The position numbers and the translations under genes were made by a program. Below, piece by piece: positions 23,437 through 34,874 of a stretch of DNA of 64,000 nt (position 1 is its first letter; every line of letters begins with the position of its first letter). Below the pieces are notes generated by a model. It had not been told where the DNA came from. It searched no databases and saw nothing but the letters and a program-made list of their open reading frames with translations. This DNA is from Hypomyces perniciosus (taxonomy: Eukaryota; Ascomycota; Sordariomycetes; Hypocreales; Hypocreaceae), in assembly GCA_008477525.1 (NCBI GenBank), contig SPDT01000001.1, forward strand, positions 4,526,001-4,590,000, written 5' to 3'.

Positions 23437-26149
23437 TTTGAAAATGGTATGGCACAGTATCAGCTCGGAGGGGACGTGAGACGCGTGCGGGAGGCCAGAT
23501 TGACGAATGGCGAATAGCAGCAAGCGTCGGTTGCAATTCGCACGATATGCACGCCAGTAGTGCGTATTTCTGTGCGCTGCTTTCTATAGGGACTCGAAAG
23601 GGTTTCCTGCCGTTCTCCTGAGAGGAACTGCCCGTATTTATCGTGGTTAAGGTGGTTCGCGGCCACAACGAGAAGGCAACCAAGGCATGCAGGAAGAAGA
23701 ATGAGGCGACACAATGCCACACCATCCGACCAGGTCGCCAAGCTTGCCTGGCAAGAAGACTCCGAACAGCGAATTGTGCCTGTATTCTCATTGAAATGAG
23801 AATGTTTACCTCTATGAATCCAGTGTGCAATATTGGTTAATAAGAACACTTGGACGCCAAAACATCACGTCTAGTGTTGGCTTTGGGTTTTGTTGTGACC
23901 TGTGCTTTCTACTTCGTGGACCCGGATAATACCTACCATCGGGGTTAGGTGGGAGAAAAAGCAACAGCAAACATTATCAGTGGCTGACCAAATCCAAGGG
24001 CCACTGAGACCCTCCTTGGAGAGACTGGTGCCTAATAACTCTCTAGCCTTCACACGCTGCGTAGCCGGATCAAGGTGCCACATCACATCGACGCATGTCA
24101 GTGGACCCAATAACTTCGCGTACATTTGGAGGGCTGAGCAAAGAGGGGGTTCTTGATCGTTGAGTGCTCGGTGAGGAATTTCTTCCTTGCCTCCATACGT
24201 ACAGGTTACAACCACGGATACCTTCCCTAGCAGGGCAACAGTGGTGTCTATTAGTAAAGAAATCCATGATTGGCCGAATGTGCAGTGATTGAAACAAGGA
24301 CATCGGTACTACTGCCTGCATGAAAGTCAGTACTGTATACCTTGATGTTCTCTTATTACCTAGCCTACGGTGCCCCCAGGGCCCACACACCCGGCCCACG
24401 AGACCAGGATTAAGAGTGTCCGCCTCGATAATTATGACGTGGCTTATGAGCTTCCACAAGACATGGAAGCAAACTGGTAGGCTTACAACCAGTAGACCTA
24501 CGAATGCACGTAAATATATTGAAAATGGAACGTGGTAGATGCGTAGTATGGCAATTATAGAACAGTGACATAATATAGTGTCCCGTCTGATGTCTGGTAG
24601 CCCTTCTCGAGCGCGCCTGACCGGCTGTTAGATGTCTATTATTACTTGGGGGGTCTGAAAGTCAACCAATTTCAGACCCGCAACTTAACGACAGGACTGT
24701 GCCGCCGTAGCCTACCCAAGTTGAACCTACCGACCGCAAGCCTCGTACAATAACTAATTCTGATATGTACCACAATCGTGGACCAGCATAATTGGCAGCC
24801 GCTCAAAACACCCTGCTTTACTCCGTAGTGGGTTCAGGCTTTACTGAGTGTCTGTTGTCATTGGCCTGCCCTCAGCTGATTCTAGGACGAAGGACTCCCA
24901 TTCTGTCTCTCCCTAGTATGCAGTAGCTACAAATATGATGATAGATCGAACCAGAAGAGTTGAGCTCGCAAGGAAATCAATTCACAAGAGAGGTGCATTT
25001 GTTAGCGCTGTTGCCAATCCTCTCAGCTCATCCAGAAGCCACGTTTATCTCTTCCGTGTCCCATTGAGGATAACGTACAACCAATCGAATTTACGCCTTC
25101 CCGAATGCAAATGAGCTCTTCATAAAAGCTAGTGCCCCAATAAACTTGTACTCAATCTTGAAGGTTCTGTCTCCGAGCTCCACCACCCCCATCACTTTCA
25201 GTACTACTAACGAGAAGCCGAGTCTAGTGACAAGCTGTTGCCCTTTAGCCTTGATGGTAAAGTGAATCGTCAGGAAAGATAGAGGAATTTTGCACTTCGG
25301 ATATTTCGGTGCCGCGTCTAGGGTGTCGCAGGTTTGGGCAGCTCGAGTTTGCGTACTCTGGAATGCATCAACGCCCGTAAATCATTTACGAATGAGGACA
25401 CCAAAATGATTCCGAAAGTAAGTTTTGCCAAGATGTCGTACCAGTTCTTGTCGTTAAAAGAAAATAGAATCGAAGAAGCTGCAGGAATGTGAAGGACCGT
25501 CCAGGATCCTGCAAACGATTGAAGATGTTGAACATTGCGCGTATCAAACATTCTGTCCATGGAGAGACCAGAACGCTTTTGCTATCTAAAGTTCATTGCT
25601 TAAAATCCACGAGAACTTTGTCAAAGTCAAGCAAGCACATCAGAGGCGGGATTAGCTTTTTTGTCTGTATTTTGAACACATCACGCATTGCTTTTTGAGG
25701 GCCTGGACTGCAAGCCACCATACTGTATCCATCCTCTGATTTGAGCGAATTGCCGTGTAGGAGGAGATCAGCCGATGGTGGTTTAGGTTTGGGAATGAAA
25801 ATGTCAGCTAATGGAAGTCCATGGCGCCCAACAGGCTTTGCTTCTGCTAGAACAGGGACTCCATCACAAACACGTCTTTGACCCGACAGCAGGAAGAATG
25901 ATTTACCACATGGATTAGCTAACGCAACCACGACTACCCCTCAACCAACTGGCAAACTCGGAGGCCCCAAGTATGCTCACAGAACCTCGACTCTTACTGT
26001 CCCCCCAGCCAAGCAATCAACTCATTAAGAAGAAATAGCAGCCCATTTTACTTGATCAATCTGTCGGTATCTTGGTTACGCGCTTCCGTGCTAGATTAAT
26101 AATGTTGGGGTCGAGCTGGCTAGGTATTTTCGTACCCGATTAGATGTAC
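23437..26149. other. Gene-poor stretch with weak coding signs
   Basis: On the minus strand, 25931-25103 has open frames that could be exons, the last one running into IKAKGQQLVTRLGFSLVV and ending FAFGKA at about 25103, with a possible acceptor CATTCCAG before it. On the minus strand at 23871-24459 other frames overlap. No family is recognised, so no gene is called. Confidence 0.3.
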
Positions 26150-26189
26150 GGTGCGATGATCCCATCCCGGAATTCCGACATGACGGCCA

Positions 26190-27275
26190 CGTGGGGACTT
26201 GGTGGGTGACGGTTGACCTCGAGGGACCATTGCAGAATCTGTCTGACAAAAGGGTGATATGTGATAACCTGAGCTCCTCAGTACTTGGCCCTTAGCCGTG
26301 CTGACAGAATGTCAGTTGCGGGTGGATCATTCTCATCAAAGAGAAAGCTTGGTGTAACCTAATCCATGCCGGAAACAGCATCGGCCACAAGCCTCACGCT
26401 CTTGAGCCTGTCTGGTCTGGCTCGGCTTGAGTCATCTGGCGAGTAGAATATGCGACGAATGCTGTTCAAGTGCTTCCGGAGATATAGCTGCCCGGGGTAG
26501 CTGTCTAAAACACTGTGATCAAAGCCCTCGACAATGCTCATGTTAGGGTGTGGCATGTCGTCCCCGTACTGCAAAAGGCCGGAAGGAGGCAACAGAAGCG
26601 AGGTAATCAAATCACTAACATAAGTTAGTACATACTAAAACAGCAGGCCACTCACGACCTTGAGTGCCAGAATCCTACCTCCCAAGTGCGACATAATTTT
26701 GGCTTCCGGAAAATCCGGGTTGCCATCAAAACCAAGAACACCGCCTCGGTATTCGACTTGGTCACCAGGGCTAAGGCCACCAAGCTGGCCCCAGTCTGCA
26801 GCTGGAGATGATAATGCCGCATCAGACATGTCGTCTGCCATATCGATTGTGCCATAATCTCCCAGGTCGTTGTTGTACTTTGTCAAAACCGCGTCTTCAC
26901 CTTGCCCATATACTTTCACTATCCCCCGACATTGCTCAATACTTATGGGATATTTATTCTCTGGCAAATCGAACTCCTTCCCGATCTAGGTGGGGTTGTG
27001 TCAACACTTTGATCGGGTCCCATTCCAAAAGCAGTACGGCTAGTGTAGTATGATTGATCGGGATTACTGGTTCTCCTGGGGCAATAGGCGGATCTGGTTC
27101 TGCCTCTATTTCATCTTCAAGCATCATGGATTGTGTTGATAACGTCGCTTGATCTCGTATAGGAGCGTCCACATAGCAGTGATTAAAGGGATGTTCATCC
27201 GGGGGGGCAAGCAGAGAATCAGGAGCGACTTTGAACTGTTCATCCTGAGTGGGATCTCGTTTACCCTGAAAGACA
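26190..27275 (-). pseudogene. Zn2Cys6-type transcription factor relic, C-terminal part
   Basis: The protein text matches the C-terminal half of a fungal Zn2Cys6 regulator family: PINHTTLAVLLLEWDPIK, YPISIEQCRGIVKVYGQGED, LLLPPSGLLQYGDDMPHP, EGFDHSVLDSYPGQLYLRKH, VRLVADAVSGM and DPPATDILSARLRAKY. A likely acceptor TTTTGTCTTTCAG stands at about 27272. A one-base shift splits the first two blocks near 26955, the join near 26620 is out of frame, and two codons that are Trp in such families read TAG (about 26355) and TGA (about 26275). The zinc cluster itself was not found. The gene is dead. Confidence 0.7.
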
Positions 27276-27625
27276 AAATATCTATATTATATACTGATAT
27301 AAAATAAAACTCGAATAATATATGCTATCTATTTGCTCTTTATTATATGAATTTTCAATTTCGAATTGATAAGTATTTTCTTCTGGAATTTATACGTGAA
27401 GTTACTTAATGCAGGTCTAGCCAATCGGAACACAGCTCCAGGACAGTGAACGAAGGTGAGCGCTAACTCCCTAACATCTGTGCGAGTACGGAGTACAAGT
27501 CTCTTTGATGGTCGTACTTGTAGGCAGCACCGAGGTAAGCCCGGTCGTTTGTCCAATTAGGAAATCAATTACGTAGTGAATAAGGATACAGTATGCAACC
27601 GATTCTTACAAATCCATAAAGAGTT
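27276..27625. other. AT-rich interval
   Basis: 27280-27370 is strongly AT-rich with short repeated TATA-like words. No gene is recognised. Confidence 0.4.
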
Positions 27626-27629
27626 GTGT

Positions 27630-27960
27630 CGTCGGTCGACATCAACTACATCCACCACTTCGCGCACCGTAAATATAGCATAGCTGTGGGTGAACGGCTG
27701 TTGTTTGCAGTCAAGACCCGTGCTTCTTCAGCCACCACACCTTGTATGTCTCTCCCTCATACCCTACAGACTTCGTAGACGCAAACCATTTGTCCGTTAA
27801 TCAAGGAAGATAAGTGAATGAAATTTAGTGATGCTATTAATTTAGGGCTGTCGTGGGAATCTACTCTGCAGATGTCAAGTTACTGTATAGAGAATGCGAG
27901 TGGAAATAAAAAATTGATATATTAGATCTTCTAAGTTCTCCAGTACGGTGGCTTGGACGC
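27630..27960 (+). repeat. Mosaic of 3' gene ends from elsewhere in the window
   Basis: 27635-27780 matches 32050-32170, the 3' end of the RING gene (shared TCCACCACTTCGC, CACACCTTGT and CTCCCTCATACCCT). 27829-27960 matches 57550-57720, the 3' end of the 679-residue gene (shared GGGAATCTACTCT, TGATATATTAG-like, TATAGGAGCTT). The next segment joins the tail shared with 52640-53100. Confidence 0.7.
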
Positions 27961-28021
27961 TTATAGGAGCTTAGCTAACACAGGCATCAAACAGATGTTG
28001 CAATTATAGACAACACGGCAC

Positions 28022-29575
28022 TCATTTCTCCTTTCGCTGTTTCCCTGATCTGGACTTGTTCTTTCCTTCCTTCCTCCCACTGCCCTTGCTTGGTGGCGGT
28101 TGATGTATCGGCTCGACTCCAAGGGGGTCGTCGTCGTCACCGCCGGCGCCGAGGTTAACACCGGCAAGCATGTCAGCGATGTCAGACTGTGGTGGCTCGG
28201 TCATTGCCGCAAGTGGGTCCTCGGAGCTTTGCGAGTGGGACCGGAGGTGCTTTGTTCTCTGCTGAGTCAATGCGGCCGGAACATCCACAACTGGGCCGGT
28301 AGACGTGATAGGATCACCAGAGTCGGCCGATGGATATCGAACATGTCTGACCTGCTTGCGGTTCCTATCTCTCCTCATCTTAACTTCGATGGCTTCCGTC
28401 TGAGCCGGAGCTTTGCCTCTCAAACCAGATACCACCGTTCGGTTGTCATCTTCGTCGTCGTAATCTTCGTCGTCGTCCTCTTCTTTCTCATAGTCATCCA
28501 CAACCGTCTCTCCCTCTGAATAGTGACTGAATTGCGAGGTATCTTCGACAGTGCGGGCCCATGCAGCGGTATAGCTCTCTACATCAATCTGCGAAGCTGA
28601 TTCCGGTACAGTGGTTGCATTACTCCCGGAAGCCTCTCCAGCGGAATCTAGTTCCTCGTGTTTATCCTTTCTGCCAAGGACATCTTTCTTGGCACCGGAG
28701 GTATTATGGATATAGTGTCCTTCCATACAATGTCGCCAGGTATCCAGGCCGGGATATGAGTACTCGATGGAGTTGCCGCCATGCACTGCCATCTTAGCCA
28801 AGGCCCATAGGGCCAGCTTGATGGTGAGTTTTCCCTTCCCCGACGCGTTCCAAGAAACAACAGCGTATTCCGGGTCATGGAACGGCCACTGTCATGGTTG
28901 GTTGTCCTGGAACAGATCACCGCTTGACGCCATGGATATATCAGGTTGGTTCCTGAAATTGGTGTTGACAAGCGCTCGTCTAGGACGCGAGGCAGCAATG
29001 CCTGGCTCAATGAGCCTTCGAGTAATCCTGAAGACTACAAGATTTCCGTCCGTGATGACAAAGCCGTACCGGGAACGGTGGTGAGTCATGTACAAAAGGA
29101 TTTGGTTCATGACTTTTTGCCATTCGTGGTAATCGTCCTCGTCGCCTCGCATATCGGGCCGCCATTTCTTGTCCAGCTTAGTGTCTCCCGGCACAAGGTT
29201 GGTAAAGAGACCATTGTCGTCCAGCCGCTGATCGGAAACTAGAGACCAGTCGGGCTTGAGTTGCTCGGATTCTACTCCGCAGCGAGTTCCTCGTCCATAA
29301 TGAGACTTGACGTCTTGCTTATTCAGTGCATAGTTGACGATGGGAACTTCGAACCTACGCAGCAAGTCGTCGAAACATTCCTCGTTGAAAACTCTCAGAT
29401 CTTCTGGCACGCTGGTTTCGCCTATACCCCGACACCACTGGCGCGAAATTGGAAAAGCAGTGTTTTGGTGGATCATGCAGACATTGTCCATCGTTGGGGT
29501 TTCGGGTGGAACGAGGGTTCCTACAAGAAGAGAAAGGCCAGCCAGATACTGCGGGAGTGAGAAGACGGTAGACAT
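28022..29575 (-). pseudogene. PD-(D/E)XK-nuclease-like protein with modular repeat tail, one in-frame stop
   Basis: A single reading frame of about 517 codons is interrupted by one TGA at 28892-28894. The N-terminal half has a fungal nuclease-like pattern: KPDWSLVSD (PD), LVPGDTKLDKKWRPD (DxK), Gln in MNQILLYM and YGFVITDGNLVVFRI. After the stop it continues in frame through WPFHDPEYAVVSWNASGKGK and LTIKLALWALAKMAVHGG. Then comes a long acidic run (EKEEDDDEDYDDEDD) and a Ser-rich tail with HVRYPSADSGDPITSTGP and SHSQSSEDPLAAMTEP that is nearly repeated in the protein at 52993-53775. The TGA could derive from CGA by C to T. Function is unknown; nuclease activity is inferred only from motifs. 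Confidence 0.7.
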
Positions 29576-30100
29576 GCTTATATACTATATACTACATACT
29601 CTTACTAGCTAGAATAATGATAATGTTGCACGGTTTGATTCATGTTGAGCCAAGTCACTGTGGTGTATCTTTTTACGGACCGCGTGAATCTCACTCGTTT
29701 GCGAAAATAGCATCTCTTACTCGACAACCAACTCGTGTACCTGGCAATTCCGCCTTGCGCCATGCGTTGTGCGTTTGTCACCAACATCACAACACTCCTC
29801 TCCGGCCATTGCCTATTTCTGTAATAGTGGTTGGCTGGTGAGCTGTAGGAAATGCGGGGAACTTGGGACAGTCTTGCATATACCTCCCAGAGGCCGAACA
29901 TTGGAGGGGCGCAGTTTCATGCACCACCACATCACAAACTTTGGACATGTGGCTGCATCCTGGTGAAGGCTCCAATTCTTTCCCTTTAAGAACGCCGTCG
30001 ATAAACTAAAGGGAACGGGGAGGCTCCCAAGTTGGACCCGGGTCTCGTTCTTCATCATTTGCCCAAATTTTGTCCCTATATCCCTAACGTCCCAGCAACT
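29576..30100. other. Intergenic, nothing recognised
   Basis: This is the divergent region between the minus-strand nuclease-like gene and the plus-strand gene at 30101. No repeat or clear TATA box was noticed. Confidence 0.35.
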
Positions 30101-31298
30101 ATGGCTACCTGCGGTAGTATCTTGATAGCTGACATGGAATCAGTCGTTGTAAACATCGAAGCCATGCCAGCCCAGTTTCACAGGCCCAGCTTTCGTCCCA
30201 CCAGCCAGGAGGTTGATCGACTCCGTGAACTGGCTGCAAGAATACTTGACTCTGCTCAGTGCCTCCAGGAAAAGCTCATCGGCTGCGCACCAGGATGGGC
30301 ACCCGAGGTCTTACAAAAATCCGATGACCACATATCGCGGGCCAGGTTGGCAATGCAAAGTGTTGCCCATGGCGATATCAACCAGCCAATCCTCAAGAGA
30401 AACCTAGTGGCCATCTTCCAAGGCCCCCTAGGCTCAAGCCTTGATTCCGCCAGACTCGAGAGGAAGAAGGCTAGACGAGCGCAAAAGTGCGCCATTATTC
30501 GTGGTCTGAAGCCTGCTGTAATTCTAGCGTGGGCAGTGTCCCTACCCCCAAGCACATGGGAGGATATGGACCAGCTGGTATTCAACATCGTTGTGAAGCA
30601 CATGAGAGCGGAGGATTCGCTTACAGACATACCACCAGCACCAGCTATCCAAGAAATCATCCAAAGCCTTGGGAAGGAAGAACCACTATGCAGAATTGCG
30701 TCGTACAGCGATTTCATACAAGGTAAGTTTCGTGCATACGAATGCCAATATACTGTAAATATAAAGCAGTGCTAAAGAAAGGCTCGGGCGCGCACACAGG
30801 CATCGAGCAACTCGTGTCCGATATGTCCAGCCACCACCATCGTTTAAAAAGACGAAGGGTTGACGAAGGTTACACTGCGGGGGACTCAGCCCCGCAGGCG
30901 ACGCGGTTTTTTTCGGGCATGGAGGCCGAAGGACTGATGGCGTCGGCACCAATACCAGCGCCGGCACCAGCGAACGAACTGCTCAAATCCGAAGTGCTCG
31001 ACACCCAGAGTTGTAGGTGGCTACCACTCCAGCATGCTAGTAGGTTGCTAATAGATGGATGTCTTGTAACACAAGTCCCCTTGTGCAGGTAGGTTACGAT
31101 GTGCCAGATGAGAAGGCGGCGGAGTTGCTTGGTCTCCGCGCCGCTGGGGACGAAGAACTGCTGCCCATTGTGCTGGGCATCCCTATCAACGAGCTCCCGG
31201 CGTTTGTCTTCTTTAGCGTATCGCGAAAGGCCGCACTTCACTATATAGGTAGGGCAGGGTTGGTAGAACCGGGAAGAATATTGCACAATTTGTGCTAG
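30101..31298 (+). CDS. Hypothetical spliced protein
   Basis: Three exons keep frame: 30101-30722, 30770-31012 and 31093-31298. Introns are 47 bases (GTAAGT to AAGCAG) and 80 bases (GTAGGT to GGTAG), giving about 356 residues. The N-terminal part is helical with Arg/Leu-rich segments (EVDRLRELAARILDSAQ, LERKKARRAQKC). The middle has a basic HHHRLKRRR and a Pro/Ala linker. The last exon has PDEKAAELLGLRAAGDEELL. No known domain was recognised. The second acceptor is less certain than the first intron. Its stop codon overlaps that of the convergent gene. Confidence 0.6.
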
Positions 31299-31745
31299 CG
31301 CTTGGTAATGAGCTCGACCTCGATGACCATGGCTTCGAATTCGCTCCCCGCAGGAATGAGTCCCATATAGGCGCCCGTGCTTCTCACCTTCTCCCATACC
31401 GGGGGCTTCTTCACTTTCTTGCCATTAATTACGGTGTCCTCTTCTCTCGGCAGTACTCGTATGCATCCAAAAACCGGCTCTCGCGCTCGCGGTCGAAAGA
31501 CGACGACGCGATCCGCCGAATGGCTCTCGAAGAGCCGGGCCGTGATACTTTCGGAATCGGTGGTTTCGCAATCAGATGCCGCAAAGGAGTCACCAAACTT
31601 GAAAGAGGCAATAGTCATCAGCAAAGCGTTCGTCCGTGGAAAGGGTTGGTTGGAAACGACAAACCTTGCTCGTGACATGCGCAAATAATTTCTCCTTGTC
31701 GTTCATGACAGCGTCTGGAAGAGACGCATAAAATTCGTTGTCCAT
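31295..31745 (-). CDS. Hypothetical small spliced protein
   Basis: Two exons, 31745-31665 and 31597-31295, join in phase 0 across a 67-base intron (GTTTGT to TTTCAAG). The product is 127 residues starting MDNEFYASLPDAVMNDKEKL. The C-terminal domain is compact (ADRVVVFRPRAREPVFGCIR, PPVWEKVRSTGAYMGLIPAG) and may be beta-rich, but I do not recognise it. The frame preceding this ATG on the same strand ends at 31703, so the ATG at 31745 is preferred. Its TAG overlaps the stop of the plus-strand neighbour at CTAG, 31295-31298. Confidence 0.6.
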
Positions 31746-32139
31746 GCCACTGTGATGTGGAAGCCCTTGTCAGGCGGAGGCTGAGGCGGTCGAGGGCAAG
31801 GAAGTTGGCGCGGAGAGATGAGAGAGATGTCGTTAGGAAATTGCAAATTGCCTTGGATGAATAAGATGATCTCATCCCAGGTGGGGCCAAAGCCATTTTG
31901 ACGCCTGACCCCCAATCCCACACCGCCAAGCAATATATATACGGCGTGTCACTCAGTCGATTTTATTAATAAGTCAGGATTACGCCTAAAGGCCGGACTA
32001 ATCCGATAGCTAATGTCATTGTGATCCGATCTGGAACACACAAGAGCTGTCAAACCAATAGACGCGCCGGTATCAATTCCGTCCACCACTTCGCACACCG
32101 CAAATAGAGCATAGCTCTGGATGAACGGCCCATGCGTCT

Positions 32140-32933
32140 TCAGCTACCACACCTTGTGTGCCCCCTCTCCCTCATACCCTCGCGGCCGGAATGATGATTG
32201 ATGACCCCAATCGCCCATGGAACTTTCCCCTTCAATGAACATTTGCAAGCAGGGCAACTATTGTCATTTACGATATGCCTTTCCACACATCTTTGATGAA
32301 ACACATGCCCTAGATATGCCATTATACGCGTCAACAAACGCTACAAGACGAGGACCGAGAGCTTTAACTGACCACAAGAGAGGCACACAGCAGGTTTTTG
32401 GGAAAGAGCCAAGTAGCAGATGCTACAATCTTCATCTAACCCAAAAGTCTTCCTCCCAAGATGGTTTCCGTGACTCTGATGCCCTCGAATGTTACAGGAA
32501 AAGTCCTGCCTGCCCCAACGCCGGGCAGCTTTGGCATTGCACGTCTGGCAGTACAGCTGCTATCCTTGTCAGAACGATGGACCCACTGATCTAATTAAGA
32601 CTCACTTACACAGCCACATTTTCGCAGGAAGGGTTGCTGATCAACTGGGCCGTTGCATCCTGCGCAGTAGAAATCTGAGTCTCGCCGTATACAACCACAG
32701 CTGGTTTTGGGCCAGAACTTGGCAGACGAACATGGTGTCGCATGAATGCCCATTTTTGTTGTCACGCCGATGGCTGCTTCGGTTCGTGGAGCTTCGTCCT
32801 GGCCTCCACTATCGCCCGTTAGATCAATAATTTCCGGAGCGACGAGAGGATCAGAACAAGTTAGGTCGACAATTTTCTGCTGATCAAATCGTTCATGCCT
32901 ATGACGATGAGTTTCTCGGCTGAAACACTTCAT
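32140..32933 (-). CDS. RING-H2 protein with SUMO-interacting motifs (candidate SUMO-targeted ubiquitin ligase)
   Basis: Three exons join in frame: 32933-32610, 32559-32373 and 32309-32140, with introns of 50 and 63 bases, giving about 226 residues. Exon 1 carries two SUMO-interacting motifs, QKIVDLTCSD and EIIDLTGDSGGQDE, and the start of a Cys-rich segment. Exons 1-2 give paired cysteines (CGCIRRDSDFYCAGC, CGC, YCQTC). Exons 2-3 give a RING-H2 finger: CSICYLAL, then CG/HVFHQRC made contiguous only by the second splice, then CPACKC. SIMs followed by a RING are the architecture of Slx8/RNF4-type ligases, which ubiquitinate SUMOylated nuclear proteins. Activity is inferred. An alternative GTG start upstream is unlikely. 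Confidence 0.75.
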
Positions 32934-33074
32934 TCTAATGGAAGACTTGTAAACTAGACGTAAAGAATAGTAATGGAGATCGTTCGGTTTGCAGGACAGT
33001 GAGCAAGAACACAGCGAGTCGCGGGTTACATAACAGACAGTGATGGTGCTGACTCTAATAGGCGGAACCTCCAC

Positions 33075-33649
33075 CTTGCCAGGAACAAGAACACGAGATG
33101 ATTGCAGGCCATGGAACTAAGAGAGAAAAAACATGCATTGTGTGCATTCTACCTAGTCCATTAGCTATCCTGGAAGCTGTAACGGATGAGTTATGGTGTG
33201 GGGTAGAGATGGTGAGTCTGAGTGTGGAGATAGTTGTAGATGAACAGCTTTCTGCCCAGCTTATTAAGCACAGAACGGGTCAGATAATGTATGTAATGCG
33301 GGTTTCGTGGCCGTTGTCTGACACGGTGGTAAGGGACATCTGATTGGTCGTCAACAGGCTCATAGACTGCTTTGGCAACCGTTTCAGCATCCGAAAAAAC
33401 ATTGGAAGGATGGGTACTTCTACCCAGTTCGGCAAGATATGGCTTACGATCGTACTTTTAGCCTTCCATCCACTGTGGCTAAGGGGGGGGGGGGGGGGGG
33501 TATGCTGGAGCGGGGGCGACGTTTGAGGGGTTCACGCAAGTCCAGGTCGAGACGTGGATAAACGGAAACGGCGTGGCGGGCTCAGGTACGAGGGATGGTG
33601 AGCACGAATACACGAATGCGTCTATGTCCAGGGTAATGAAGCGGAAGAT
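33075..33649. other. Intergenic with an 18-base G run
   Basis: G runs from 33483 to 33500 without interruption. No gene is recognised. Confidence 0.5.
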
Positions 33650-34214
33650 GACAAAAGTTACCCCTGTTTGGTACCCACAGGAGTTCTCAACATAGCACCC
33701 TGATCTATCCAGAACAGCTGTATAATACGGCGAGTATGTGTGGTTGCCCAAGCAATCTGGAGCTTTGAGAAAACGGGTGCATGAATGTATTATCTTTAGT
33801 CAATCCTTGAAGCATTTTTCGACCGTTCCATTGACCTCAACGACCAAGAAGAGAGGAATAACCAATTACGCAAACATTGACTCGAATTGGGCCGTAAATC
33901 TAATAGTCAGGCTATACAACAAGATGTATCGACTGATAATCATATCGCAAACACAGGACATCAGTGTAACCTCCTTGGCCACCATTATTGCCTATAACCA
34001 TGGATATTATTAGTGCGAGCTCCCATCGGGTAGGCATTTTTTATCAACATCGTTGAAAATCCTCTATCATAACCTCAGAGCAGTTTGTCGATGAGGTGGT
34101 AACGGACTGGCTGCTGCTCAACCGGCAATTTGGTATCCAGCCAACCGTATAGCGATAGAATCCTCGACTGTCCACATATGCAATTGATATGCCATCATCT
34201 CTTGCAGTAAATAC

Positions 34215-34874
34215 TCATTCGTCGTATTGTTGGCAAAAGCGTACGGCATAGTCCGCTTGGGCCTCACCATCTGTTACCCAGTCTTTACGCTGGTGGCATT
34301 TCAAGCCCTGGAATACCCCGGGCGTTCCTATCAACTCACTACATGCGGTGGCGAGGGATGAAGAGGACTTATCTGGTGCTCTTGTTGTGCCGCCCTCAGT
34401 TGTGAATGTTCTAGTGGGAGGAACTCTCGTGGGTTGCTCTGGAGATAAAGGATTTGATGTGGTCATTCGTGTTGTCTCACGCCGGGCAGTCGTTGAAGCG
34501 TGTGGAATGCTGGTGGATGATGAATTGGCTACTGTGTAACGAGGTGGTGTTACCTTTTCTTCGGTGATTGTTGGGCAGCCTTGAGTCCTATTTAGCCGCA
34601 GTTCAAGGACGGTGCTGCCGGCGGATGTTATCCAGGTCGCCGGCGGCGCGGCGGCACTGAATGGCACGGTGTATGCCTCGCCAGCCTGAACAAAATTCGT
34701 TGTGAGCCCAGGATTCAAATCTAGAATAGGCCGATATCCAGGGAGGCCAAGCCTATCAATAGCATCTAGCATAGTATCCCCGCAAGCAACTTTCCAGAGG
34801 CCTAGGCTAGCGTTAGCAACAGCATGGTATGCCCCTGTCAGACCAATGTAAACTACGACATGTAATGGCCACAT
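34215..34874 (-). pseudogene. Secreted LysM-like protein, copy 1, ends early relative to its paralogue
   Basis: The frame starts MWPLHVVVYIGLTGAYHAVA, a good signal peptide. A single LysM-like module follows: LWKVACGDTMLDAID, then ILDLNPGLTTNFVQAGEAYT and VPF. A Ser/Thr-rich linker leads to a Cys-containing C-terminal part ending FCQQYDE. LysM modules bind chitin or peptidoglycan and secreted fungal ones often mask or bind cell-wall chitin; here the match is divergent. At the stop the paralogue reads RR instead of E-stop, and the downstream sequence remains homologous for about 60 codons. Copy 1 therefore has lost its last Cys-rich segment by a nonsense change, or ends naturally here. Confidence 0.6.

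Noticed and set aside
23270..23849. Minus-strand frames upstream of the Est1-like start
   Set aside because: They overlap in two frames and are better explained as the promoter and 5' leader of the spliced gene starting at 23436.
32595..33074. Unspliced 159-residue reading of the RING gene from a GTG codon
   Set aside because: It lacks an ATG at that point and ends inside an intron; splicing from the ATG at 32933 gives a complete RING-H2 protein.
33610..34013. Plus-strand frame 33738-34013
   Set aside because: It lies across the start of the duplicated segment and is not kept open in the second copy.
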